From AP-15 sp963775875 (lineage in GTDB: Bacteria; Pseudomonadota; Alphaproteobacteria; ATCC43930; CGMCC-115725), in NCBI GenBank assembly GCA_963775875.1, contig CAVZKP010000041.1:1-64000 (forward strand): a stretch of 64,000 nt of DNA, written 5' to 3'. Shown here piece after piece: positions 42,793-50,774 of the stretch; the first letter of the stretch is position 1, and every line of letters starts with the position of its first letter. The notes beneath the pieces were generated by a model. That model saw nothing but the letters and a program-made list of their open reading frames with translations, had not been told where the DNA came from and did not search any database. The translations under genes were made by a program, and so were the position numbers.

Positions 42793-43188
42793 ATGGCGCG
42801 GTCATTTCTCGGCAGAGGCTGGCGCTTTCCGGTGCAGGCCGACGATGCCGGCATGATCGGTTGCGCCGAATACGAAGACAGCGTGCGCCAGTCGATCTGG
42901 ATCATTCTCGGCACCGCCAAGGGCGAGCGCGTCATGCGGCCCGATTTCGGATGCGGGATCTACGATCTCGTCTTCGAGGTCAACAGCGCCGCGACCGCCG
43001 CCAAGGTTTCCCATGCGGTCCGCGAGGCGCTCCTGTTCTTCGAGCCGCGCATCGACGTCATCGATGTCGCGGTGCGGCCGGACGGCGCGGGCGAGGTCAT
43101 GCTGATCAGCATCGATTACGAGGTCCGCGCCACCGACAACGTGTTCAACCTGGTCTATCCGTTCTACCTTGAGCGGAGCACAGCGTGA
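42793..43188 (+). CDS. gp25-like baseplate wedge protein
   Basis: 131 residues. The gp25/IraD-lysozyme-like family marks are ESVRQSIWIILGTAKGERVMRPDFGCGIYDLVFE and AVREALLFFEPRIDV, with an acidic end. It forms the first part of the baseplate that contacts the sheath. The stop overlaps the GTG of the next gene (GTGA). Confidence 0.9.
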   Translation: MARSFLGRGWRFPVQADDAGMIGCAEYEDSVRQSIWIILGTAKGERVMRPDFGCGIYDLVFEVNSAATAAKVSHAVREALLFFEPRIDVIDVAVRPDGAGEVMLISIDYEVRATDNVFNLVYPFYLERSTA

Positions 43189-46100
43189 TCCCGGCGCCGC
43201 GGATCGACAGCCGCAGCGCGAGCGACATCGAACAGCAACTCCGCGCCCTGCTGAACACCTACGCGCCCGGGTGGAAGGCTTCCCCGGGGGATTTCGGCGA
43301 GGCGCTGGTGCGCATCTTCGCGCGCTACGCCGAGATCGTGATCGAACGTCTCAACCGCACCCCCGACAAGAACCTGCTCGCCTATCTCGATCTTCTCGGC
43401 GCCTCGCTGCTGCCGCCCCAGCCGGCGAGGGTGCCGCTGACCTTCTCGCTTGCCGCGGGCAGCGCTGCGGATGGCGAGGTGCCGGCCGCAACCCAGGTCG
43501 CAGCGCCGCCGGCCGAGGGAGACACCGCTCCGCTGATTTTCGAGACCGAGCGGGAATTGGCGGTGGTCGCGGCGACGCTCGATAAGATATTCGCCTGCGA
43601 ACCCGGCACCGATAGCTTTACCGATCTTTCCCGATCCGCGCCGGTGGGCGGCGACCGGCGCGCGTTCCGGGGAACGACGGCGATCGATCACCGCCTCTAC
43701 ATCGGTCTGGACGGTCTCCTCGGTCGCCGTGACCTGCATGAACTGCGCCTCGACTTCAACATCGCTGCCGGCGCTTCGAGGCCGCTGGACGTGTCCTGGT
43801 CGATCATCGATGGCACGAACGGGCCACCGACCGAGCCGATGGCGGACGGCAGGACAGGCGAAATGCCGATCCGGCCGACCAGCGACGCCACCAGCGGCCT
43901 CACTCGTTCCGGCCTGATCGCCTTTGCTTTTCCGATACCGGGTCTTCCAGAGGTGCCGCGCCAGAGCGTGGACGGACGCCAGTCCCGCTGGCTGAGCGGC
44001 CGGCTCAAGACCCCGATCATCGCCGCAGACCGAACCGTAAACCTTCCCAACCTGCTCATCGGCATTTCGGCGGTTCTGGTCGGGAAGGCCGTGATCGTCG
44101 ACCGGGCCTTTGGCAACGCAACGCCGCTCGACCCGAAAAAGGGATTCTTTCCGTTCGGCGAGCGGCCGAAATTGGGCGACGCGCTCTACCTGTCGGCCGG
44201 CGACGCCTTCGGGGTCGCGGGGGCGCAGGTGACGCTCCAGGTCAAAGCCTTGGCAAAGCGGCCACCAGATTCGACGCTCGAGCTCAGCTGGGAATATTGG
44301 GATGGCGGCCAGTGGGAGCTGCTCGGCACGTCGAGGCCGGCGAGTTCGGCTTCTGCCCCCGACCGGGCATTCAGCGACGCCACCGGCGCGCTGATGAAAG
44401 GCGGCGAGGTCAAGTTCAAGCTCGGCCCGAGCCCCGCCCGGCTGGTGGTTGTCGGCACCGAGGGCTATTGGCTGCGGGTGCGAATCGTAGCCGGAGGCTA
44501 CGGCGCCGATGCGAAATATGAGCCGGTTGATCCTAAAGACGTGAAGCAAGGCTACAATTACGTTCCGGAGAGCTTTGCGCCACCTTTTGTCGATTCGGTT
44601 TTCGTAGAATACGAGACGCTGTTGGAGCAGCGCGCCGACCAGATTCTCACTTGCAACAACTTTGCCTATACTGAAATACAACAGGGCAATTTTTTCGAGC
44701 CGTTTCGCCCGATCGCGGACCGCGACCCGACGCTCTATCTCGGCTTCGCGCTCCCTCTCAGCCGGCCCGCCTTTCCCAACCGGCCGATTGCGCTCTATTT
44801 CGACATCGCGGAAGCCGAGCCCGGCACCCGGCCGGACGTCCAGTCCTTGGCCAGCCCGCCGCGCCTCGTCTGGGAGTGCTGGGAGGGGGACAGCGCTTGG
44901 CGGCCGCCCGGGCTGCGCGACGGCACACGGGGCCTGACCCGGTCCGGCGTCGTCGAGTTCCTCGCACCCGCGGGTTTCGCGCGGCGTCAGGAGTTCGGGG
45001 CGGAGCGCTATTGGCTGCGCTGCCGGTTGGCGGCAGGCCGCTTCGCCTTCGAGCCGCGGCTACAGCGGGTTCTGCTCAACACGGTGATGGCCGAGCACGC
45101 CGCGACGATCCTCGACGAGACGCTGGGGTCGAGCGACGGAAGCCAGAATCAGCGCTACCTGACGACGCGCCGCCCGGTGCTCCATGACCGGGAGGAGCTG
45201 CGCGTGCGCGAGCCGGACCTGCCCTCGGCCGATGAGCGCGCCGCCCTCGAAGCGGCAGCGGGCGACGATGCGATCACGGTAGCGCGCGACGCGAGCGGCC
45301 GGCCGCTCGAGGTCTGGGTGCGTTGGCAAGAGGCGGAGGATTTCTTCGGCTCGGGACCGCGCGACCGGCACTATGTCTTCGACCATGTGAGCGGAACGGT
45401 CAGCTTCGGCGACGGCATCAACGGGCTGGTGCCGCCGCCCGGCACGGGAAACCTGGTTCTCGCCCGCTATCGCAGCGGCGGCGGCCATGCCGGCAATTGC
45501 CCGGCGAGCACGATCGTGCAGCTCAAGACGACCATTCCCTATGTCGACAAGGTGACCAATCCCGAGCCGGCGCGCGGCGGCGCCGACGCCGAGACCATGG
45601 ACTCGCTGCGCGAACGCGGGCCGCGGCAGATCCGCCACCGTAACCGCGCGGTGACGATCGAGGACTACGAGGACCTGGCGATGCTTGCATCGCCCGAAGT
45701 CGCGCGGGCGAAGTGCGTGCCGCTCTACGATCTATCCGCCGATCCGGTTCCCGACCCGAAGCGCAAGCGCCTCGGCATGGTGAGCGTGATCATCGTGCCG
45801 CGCTCGACGCAGGCAAAGCCCGAGCCGAGCCGCGCGCTGCTGGAGCGGGTCGGAAGCTATCTCGACGCCCGCCGCCTCCCGGTCGTCGACCTGCGAATCG
45901 TCGGTCCCAATTATCTGCGGGTCGATATTGTCAAAGCCGAGGTCGCGCTGATCTCGATCGACCGCGCCGCCGAAATCCAGCCCCGCATTGTCGGCTCGCT
46001 GGCGCGCTTCCTGCACCCGCTGACCGGCGGCTTCGACGGCGCCGGGTGGGATTTCGGACGCAGGCCGCAAAAATCCGATCTGCTGCGGCGCATCGGCGAG

Positions 46101-46238
46101 ATCGCCGGGGTCGACCACGTCCGTTCGCTGACCTTTACCGAGACGCCCCAGCCGCCCGAACACTCGCTGGCTCTGGTCCATGCCGGTGCCATCGACATCG
46201 CCTTGGTCGGCAACGGTGACCGAGAGCCGCCGGGCTAG
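43185..46238 (+). CDS. large baseplate J-like protein (Afp11/Pvc11-like)
   Basis: 1017 residues from GTG 43185. The C-terminal part has the putative-baseplate-assembly signatures: GTVSFGDGINGLVPPPGTGN, ARYRSGGGHAGNCPASTIV, TIEDYEDLAMLASPEVARAKC and LDARRLPVVDLRIVGPNYLRVDI. The N-terminal 90 residues resemble gp6-type wedge helices, and the centre is a long beta-rich insert with WEYWDGGQWELLGTSRP and WECWEGDSAWRPPGL, like the extended regions of Pvc11. It joins with the next protein to form the baseplate wedges. Confidence 0.9.
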   Translation: MIPAPRIDSRSASDIEQQLRALLNTYAPGWKASPGDFGEALVRIFARYAEIVIERLNRTPDKNLLAYLDLLGASLLPPQPARVPLTFSLAAGSAADGEVPAATQVAAPPAEGDTAPLIFETERELAVVAATLDKIFACEPGTDSFTDLSRSAPVGGDRRAFRGTTAIDHRLYIGLDGLLGRRDLHELRLDFNIAAGASRPLDVSWSIIDGTNGPPTEPMADGRTGEMPIRPTSDATSGLTRSGLIAFAFPIPGLPEVPRQSVDGRQSRWLSGRLKTPIIAADRTVNLPNLLIGISAVLVGKAVIVDRAFGNATPLDPKKGFFPFGERPKLGDALYLSAGDAFGVAGAQVTLQVKALAKRPPDSTLELSWEYWDGGQWELLGTSRPASSASAPDRAFSDATGALMKGGEVKFKLGPSPARLVVVGTEGYWLRVRIVAGGYGADAKYEPVDPKDVKQGYNYVPESFAPPFVDSVFVEYETLLEQRADQILTCNNFAYTEIQQGNFFEPFRPIADRDPTLYLGFALPLSRPAFPNRPIALYFDIAEAEPGTRPDVQSLASPPRLVWECWEGDSAWRPPGLRDGTRGLTRSGVVEFLAPAGFARRQEFGAERYWLRCRLAAGRFAFEPRLQRVLLNTVMAEHAATILDETLGSSDGSQNQRYLTTRRPVLHDREELRVREPDLPSADERAALEAAAGDDAITVARDASGRPLEVWVRWQEAEDFFGSGPRDRHYVFDHVSGTVSFGDGINGLVPPPGTGNLVLARYRSGGGHAGNCPASTIVQLKTTIPYVDKVTNPEPARGGADAETMDSLRERGPRQIRHRNRAVTIEDYEDLAMLASPEVARAKCVPLYDLSADPVPDPKRKRLGMVSVIIVPRSTQAKPEPSRALLERVGSYLDARRLPVVDLRIVGPNYLRVDIVKAEVALISIDRAAEIQPRIVGSLARFLHPLTGGFDGAGWDFGRRPQKSDLLRRIGEIAGVDHVRSLTFTETPQPPEHSLALVHAGAIDIALVGNGDREPPG

Positions 46239-46253
46239 CGCCGGAGATCTGCC

Positions 46254-47339
46254 TTGCCGTTGACTCTGCCCAACCTCGACGACCGCTCCTATGCCGACCT
46301 CCTCGCCGAGGCCCGGGCGCTGATCCCGGCGCTGGCGCCCGGCTGGACCGACCATAATCCCGCCGATCCGGGCATCACCCTTGTCGAACTTTTCGCCTGG
46401 CTCACCGAGATGCTGCTCTATCGGCTGAACCAGGTGACCGACGAGAACCGGCTGGCCTTCCTGACCCTGATCAATGGTCCCGCGTGGCGGAAGCGCCTGA
46501 TTGACAGTCCCGAGTGGGAGAGAGACAGGAAGACGAAACTCGCCGAAGAGATCCGCAACACGGTCCTCGATTTGCGCAAACCAAGTCGCGCCGTCACTGC
46601 GGAGGATTTCGAGTGCCTCGCCCTCGACGTCCCGGAGGTGGCGCGGGCATATTGCGTGCCGCGCCGCGACCTCGAGCTCGGGGACCGCACCGCGCGCAAT
46701 AGCGACAGGCCGGCGGATGTCAGCGTCATCATTCTGCTAAAACCGGACATGCCTGCCGCTGGCGTTTCGCCAGGCCTTGCAGCATCGCCGGTCGCTGCGT
46801 TGTTGCCATTCCTTCAGGTCGTGCGCGACAAACTCGAACCGGCGCGACTCCTGACGACGCGGCTTCATGTCGTCGCCCCACGCCGGGTAGCGATCGCTGC
46901 CGACCTGACCGTCCGCGACCGGGGCGGGGTGATCTGGCGGCGCATGGCGCCCCCATCGGCGCCGCGCCCGCCGATTGGCTTGACGCTCACCGTCAACGGC
47001 CGAGATGACGTGCCGGGAAGGCTGCTGTTGGAGCAGGCCGAGGAGGCGCTGCGGAAATTTCTCGATCCCTACAAGGGCGGCCCGGATGGGCGGGGCTGGC
47101 CGTTCGGCCGCGCCGTCCACATTTCCGAGATCTACGACCGCCTCGCCCGGCTGCCGCAGGTCGACCATGTGACCCCGACCGGAAACCAGGATGAGCTCGC
47201 GGCCGCTGCGGTCGAGGCGTGGCGGCTGAGCAACAATAAAGCCGGCGAGCTGGCGGCGATCGCTCTCGACCCCGACGAGCTGCCAAAATTGGAGATCCCG
47301 CCCGGCGATATCACGGTCACGATCCCGCGACAGGCATGA
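46254..47339 (+). CDS. second baseplate J-like wedge protein (Afp12/Pvc12-like)
   Basis: 361 residues starting at TTG 46254, chosen because CGGAGA lies 7 bases upstream. Recognisable are LPNLDDRSYADLLAEARALIPALAPGWTDHNPADPGITLVELFAWLTEMLLYRLNQV-type N-terminal wedge (about 1-60) and DFECLALDVPEVARAYCVP as in gp6 relatives, plus YKGGPDGRGWPFGRAVHISEIYDRL near the end. It would pair with the larger wedge protein in the baseplate ring. Confidence 0.9.
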   Translation: MPLTLPNLDDRSYADLLAEARALIPALAPGWTDHNPADPGITLVELFAWLTEMLLYRLNQVTDENRLAFLTLINGPAWRKRLIDSPEWERDRKTKLAEEIRNTVLDLRKPSRAVTAEDFECLALDVPEVARAYCVPRRDLELGDRTARNSDRPADVSVIILLKPDMPAAGVSPGLAASPVAALLPFLQVVRDKLEPARLLTTRLHVVAPRRVAIAADLTVRDRGGVIWRRMAPPSAPRPPIGLTLTVNGRDDVPGRLLLEQAEEALRKFLDPYKGGPDGRGWPFGRAVHISEIYDRLARLPQVDHVTPTGNQDELAAAAVEAWRLSNNKAGELAAIALDPDELPKLEIPPGDITVTIPRQA

Positions 47340-47366
47340 CCGGCCGCCCGCGGAGCGAGGAGCGCC

Positions 47367-47972
47367 ATGGCGAACTCACAGCAAAGCCGCCTGCTGCAAT
47401 ACCTGCCGGCGATCTACCGGGATCGGGAGGAGCCGTTTCTCGGCGATTTCCTCCTCGCCTTCGAACAGCTGCTGTTTGGGCTTGACGACGGCGCCCGGGC
47501 CACCGGCGCGCCGCCCGCGCTCGAGCAGACGATAGCGGGCATCGCCAGCTATTTCGATCCCGAGCAAACGCCGTCGGATTTCCTTTCCTGGCTGGCGAGC
47601 TGGACCGCCTTCTCGCTGCGCGCCGATCTCACTTCGCAGAAGCAACGCGAATTTCTTGCGAACATCATCTCGCTCTATCGCCATCGCGGGACCAAGAAAA
47701 ACCTCGTGGACCTGCTGACAATCTTTTCCATCACGCCGACGGTGACCGAGGAGATGGGTGATCCGCCGCATCGCTTCACGGTCACCCTGACCCTGCCACG
47801 CGCCCTGCCCGACGCGCAGCTTCGTCAGATCGGGATCGCGCGCGCGCTCGTCGAACTGGAAAAGCCCGCGCACACCGATTTCGATCTGAAGCCGCATTTT
47901 GCCGGCATGCAGATCGAAGAATTCTCAACGGTCGGCGTGGATACGCAGATCGGTTCCGCTCAAACCCGATAG
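47367..47972 (+). CDS. phage tail protein I-like (TIGR02242 type)
   Basis: 201 residues, ATG after GGAGCG. The N-terminus SRLLQYLPAIYRDREEPFLGDFLLAFEQLL and the central SDFLSWLASWTAFSLRADL, REFLANIISLYRHRGTKKNLVDLLTIF define the family, which links wedges to the fibre. The C-terminus (DAQLRQIGIARALVELEKPAHTDFDL) is regular. In this locus it comes directly before the fibre gene. Confidence 0.88.
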   Translation: MANSQQSRLLQYLPAIYRDREEPFLGDFLLAFEQLLFGLDDGARATGAPPALEQTIAGIASYFDPEQTPSDFLSWLASWTAFSLRADLTSQKQREFLANIISLYRHRGTKKNLVDLLTIFSITPTVTEEMGDPPHRFTVTLTLPRALPDAQLRQIGIARALVELEKPAHTDFDLKPHFAGMQIEEFSTVGVDTQIGSAQTR

Positions 47973-47982
47973 GAAGACCAGA

Positions 47983-49410
47983 ATGGCCGAGATCAGGGAC
48001 ATCAAGCGCCTGAATTACTTCACCGGGCAATTCCTGGTCGAGAAGGATTTCAACGACGAGCAGGCCTACCATGTCGATATGCGCCGCCTTCACAACCGGT
48101 GGCTGCACAGCTGGGGCGTCGCCAATGGCGGTCTCCAGGTGGAGAAAAAGGCCGACAAGACGCTCGCGGTAGCCGCCGGCCTAGCCATCGACAAGGACGG
48201 AAACGAAATTGTGGTGCTGAAGCCACACGAGGTCTCTCTCGACAGCGCGGTCGCGGCGAATGCGACCGTCTATGTGACGGCGCGCTACCAGGACGTATGG
48301 GATTCCGACGATCAGGACGGTGCGACCGGCAAATTCAAGCGCAGGACGGAGAGTGCGGTTATCACTCCCGACACAGCGCAGCCGGCAACGGACGGCTCGG
48401 TCATTCTTCTGGCGACGGTAAAGCTCGATGCGAACGGCAACATCGAGAGCGTCCAAAACGACGAGCGCAGACCGGCCGGGCCGGCGCCCGGCGCCGACCT
48501 CGCCAGCCGGAGCCTGCGCGTCGGCGGGACGCTCACGGTCGATGGCGCCGCCAGCGTTGCTAAAGGCCTGACCGTCGGCAGCGCCGCTGCCGGATCGAAT
48601 CTGTCGGTTCACGGCAACCTGGAGATGAACCACAAGGACATCCGCCTGGGGGCAGCCGGCGACGGCAACCACTTTCTCGGCTACCGCGCCGACGGGGACG
48701 GCCCGACCCTGTCAGGAAACACCGGCGGTGCGCTTATCGGCATGAACACGCCGGCGCTGAGCTGGTATGGAGCGCACGTGACCGTCCACGGAGATTTAAA
48801 GGTTATCGGCCATGCCGCCCTGGAGAAGGGCCTGACCGTCTCGGGCGCGGTCACCAACTTGCAGCACGGCCTGAACGTCTCGGGCGCTGGCGCCAACCTG
48901 CAGAACGGCCTCACCGTCACGGGCGACGCCATCCTGAAGAACGGCCTGACGGTCGAGGACGGCGTTGCCAATTTCAAGAAGGGCCTGACCGTCGGCGGGC
49001 TGCAAATCGGCGCGGACGGCACCTTAAAGCAAGAGGAGTGGCGGGGGGTCACACCGGGTGAACTCATCAGCCAAGGTTGGATTCACCCAACCGGACAAGA
49101 TTACAATGTTGCGGGGTACTTCAAAGACAGCCTCGGCATTGTGCATTTGCGTGGCGTGATTGAAAATGTCGCCGTTCCCGCTCAGCGCAAGGAAGAGATC
49201 TTCCGGCTGCCCGAGGGCTACCGACCGGCATCCAGGGAACTCCACATCGGCGCTGATCTAGGCTCGACCCGGAAGGGACCGCGCTTAGCGCGGGTGGAAA
49301 TCACCAAAGATGGCGCTGTCCGAGCCGTCAACCTTATTTTGCTTGGTGTGGGTCCAATCTGGCTCTCTCTCGATGGCATTACTTTCAGGGCAGCAGCCCC
49401 TGCGGCCTGA
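47983..49410 (+). CDS. tail fibre-like protein with tandem GLTV repeats
   Basis: 475 residues. The N-terminal domain (LNYFTGQFLVEKDFNDEQAYHVDMRRLHNRWLHSWG) is the baseplate-attachment module of these systems. Residues about 190-345 form repeats such as KGLTVGSAAAGSNLSVHGN, KGLTVSGAVTNLQHGLNVSG, NGLTVTGDAILKNGLTVED and KGLTVGG, typical of an extended beta-helical fibre. The C-terminal 110 residues (YFKDSLGIVHLRGVIENV, IFRLPEGYRPASRELHI) resemble a phage receptor-binding tip. It would decide which cell or surface the particle binds. Confidence 0.85.
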   Translation: MAEIRDIKRLNYFTGQFLVEKDFNDEQAYHVDMRRLHNRWLHSWGVANGGLQVEKKADKTLAVAAGLAIDKDGNEIVVLKPHEVSLDSAVAANATVYVTARYQDVWDSDDQDGATGKFKRRTESAVITPDTAQPATDGSVILLATVKLDANGNIESVQNDERRPAGPAPGADLASRSLRVGGTLTVDGAASVAKGLTVGSAAAGSNLSVHGNLEMNHKDIRLGAAGDGNHFLGYRADGDGPTLSGNTGGALIGMNTPALSWYGAHVTVHGDLKVIGHAALEKGLTVSGAVTNLQHGLNVSGAGANLQNGLTVTGDAILKNGLTVEDGVANFKKGLTVGGLQIGADGTLKQEEWRGVTPGELISQGWIHPTGQDYNVAGYFKDSLGIVHLRGVIENVAVPAQRKEEIFRLPEGYRPASRELHIGADLGSTRKGPRLARVEITKDGAVRAVNLILLGVGPIWLSLDGITFRAAAPAA

Positions 49411-49529
49411 TCGGTTATCCGCCAAAGTCAGCCAAAGACAATTGACGCGGCGCGGGCGCGGGCGCCGGCTCACCGATTATACTGATCCCGGGGCTAGCGC
49501 AGGCGACCCTGGCGTCGGGAGGTCCGGTC

Positions 49530-49742
49530 ATGAATCAGAAGGTTTCGCAACGTCTCGAAGGGCTTCGCGCCGAGCTGAGGGCGGGACAGCAGATGGAGGC
49601 CGAGCTCGAAGGCCGGCTGACGGCGCTGCGCGAAACCATGCTGCGCATCGGCGGCGCAATCCAGGTGCTGGAGGAATTCCTCGCCGAAGAAAACTCGCCG
49701 GAGAGCGAAAACTCCGAGGCGAGCCGCAACAAGCAAACCTGA
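49530..49742 (+). CDS. small coiled-coil protein at the end of the operon
   Basis: 70 residues, ATG 49530. Almost the whole chain is a predicted helix with heptads (VSQRLEGLRAELRAGQQMEAELEGRLTALRETMLRIGGAIQVLEEFLAEE) and an acidic tail. Its position 119 bases after the fibre gene fits a small accessory of the particle, but no role can be assigned. Confidence 0.6.
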   Translation: MNQKVSQRLEGLRAELRAGQQMEAELEGRLTALRETMLRIGGAIQVLEEFLAEENSPESENSEASRNKQT

Positions 49743-49974
49743 CCGGCGTGCGCTTCGGTCGCGATCGTATCGTTGAAATCCACCGCCCTGCCTCCGCCAG
49801 GAGCAGCGTTCTCTCGCTGCACGAGCTTCAGACAAAGTTCCGCCAGCAAACGTGAAATAATTGACAGCCGCCAATGGGAGTATGGCCGGTCCGCGAATTT
49901 TGCGGCTGATTTGGCGCAGCAGCAGCGGCAGGATGGCGATCGGTGACGTCGACATTCGAGTAGAGGGTTCGAGA

Positions 49975-50736
49975 ATGGAGCAGCTTTCGCGGCAGCACTG
50001 GTCGGCGGAGCGCTATGCCGAGGCTGCCCATTTCGTTCCGGCGCTCGGCGCCCCGGTGCTCGAATTGCTGATGCCGGCGGCGGGCGAACGCATTCTCGAT
50101 CTCGGCTGCGGCGACGGGGTGCTGACCGAAAAGATCGCCGCCACCGGCGCCACCGTCATCGGGGTCGACGCCGCTCCCGACATGGTCGCCGCGGCCCGGG
50201 CGCGGGGGCTCGACGCGCGGGTGGTGGCCGGCCAGGAACTGGCCTTCGATGGCGAATTCGATGCGGTGTTCTCGAATGCGGCATTGCATTGGATGCGCCC
50301 GGCCGAGCGGGTCCTGGCCGGGGTGTACCGGGCGTTGAGGCCGGGCGGCCGGTTCGTCGGCGAGATGGGCGGCCACAACAACACCGCCGCGATCATGGTG
50401 GCGATCAGCGCGGTGCTGGCCCGCCGCGGGCGCGAGGCGCGGCATCTCAGCCCCTGGTGGTTCCCCTCGGCCGCGGCCTATCGCGCCAAGCTCGAAGCCG
50501 CCGGCTTCACCGTCGACGACATCCGCATCGTGCCACGCCCGACCCCGCTGCCGGCCGGGCTCGAAGCCTGGCTTGCCGCCTTCACCGAGGATTTTTTCGG
50601 GACCCTGCCGCTGCCCGAGCAGACGCCGGCGCGCGGCGAAGTCGCTGACCTGCTGCGCCCGATCCTGATGGACGAAACCGGAACCTGGATCGCCGATTAC
50701 GTCCGCCTGCGCTTTCGCGCGACCCGCGGCGGCTGA
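49975..50736 (+). CDS. SAM-dependent class I methyltransferase
   Basis: 253 residues from ATG 49975. The Rossmann motif I (ILDLGCGDGVLTEKIAATGATVIGVDAAPDM) and the later FDAVFSNAALHWM and VYRALRPGGRFVGEMGG define a trans-aconitate methyltransferase-like enzyme; the substrate is not clear. It lies just beyond the injection operon and has the same orientation, so it may be read with it, although the 230-base gap speaks against tight coupling. Nothing in it points to a particle-linked role. Confidence 0.85.
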   Translation: MEQLSRQHWSAERYAEAAHFVPALGAPVLELLMPAAGERILDLGCGDGVLTEKIAATGATVIGVDAAPDMVAAARARGLDARVVAGQELAFDGEFDAVFSNAALHWMRPAERVLAGVYRALRPGGRFVGEMGGHNNTAAIMVAISAVLARRGREARHLSPWWFPSAAAYRAKLEAAGFTVDDIRIVPRPTPLPAGLEAWLAAFTEDFFGTLPLPEQTPARGEVADLLRPILMDETGTWIADYVRLRFRATRGG

Positions 50737-50774
50737 ACGCCGCTCACCCGCCTGGCCGAACCGGCACGGATCGC

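Noticed and set aside
48520..49020. CRISPR-like array in the repeat-rich fibre gene
   Set aside because: The repeats are coding, degenerate and have no uniform spacers; they encode the GLTV units of the fibre.
33502..49742. A prophage
   Set aside because: No capsid, portal, terminase, lysis or replication genes; the DUF4255 and DUF4157 genes point to an injection system.
33502..49742. A type VI secretion system
   Set aside because: No TssJLM membrane complex, TssK or ClpV; sheaths are of the phage/eCIS kind with a separate LysM protein.
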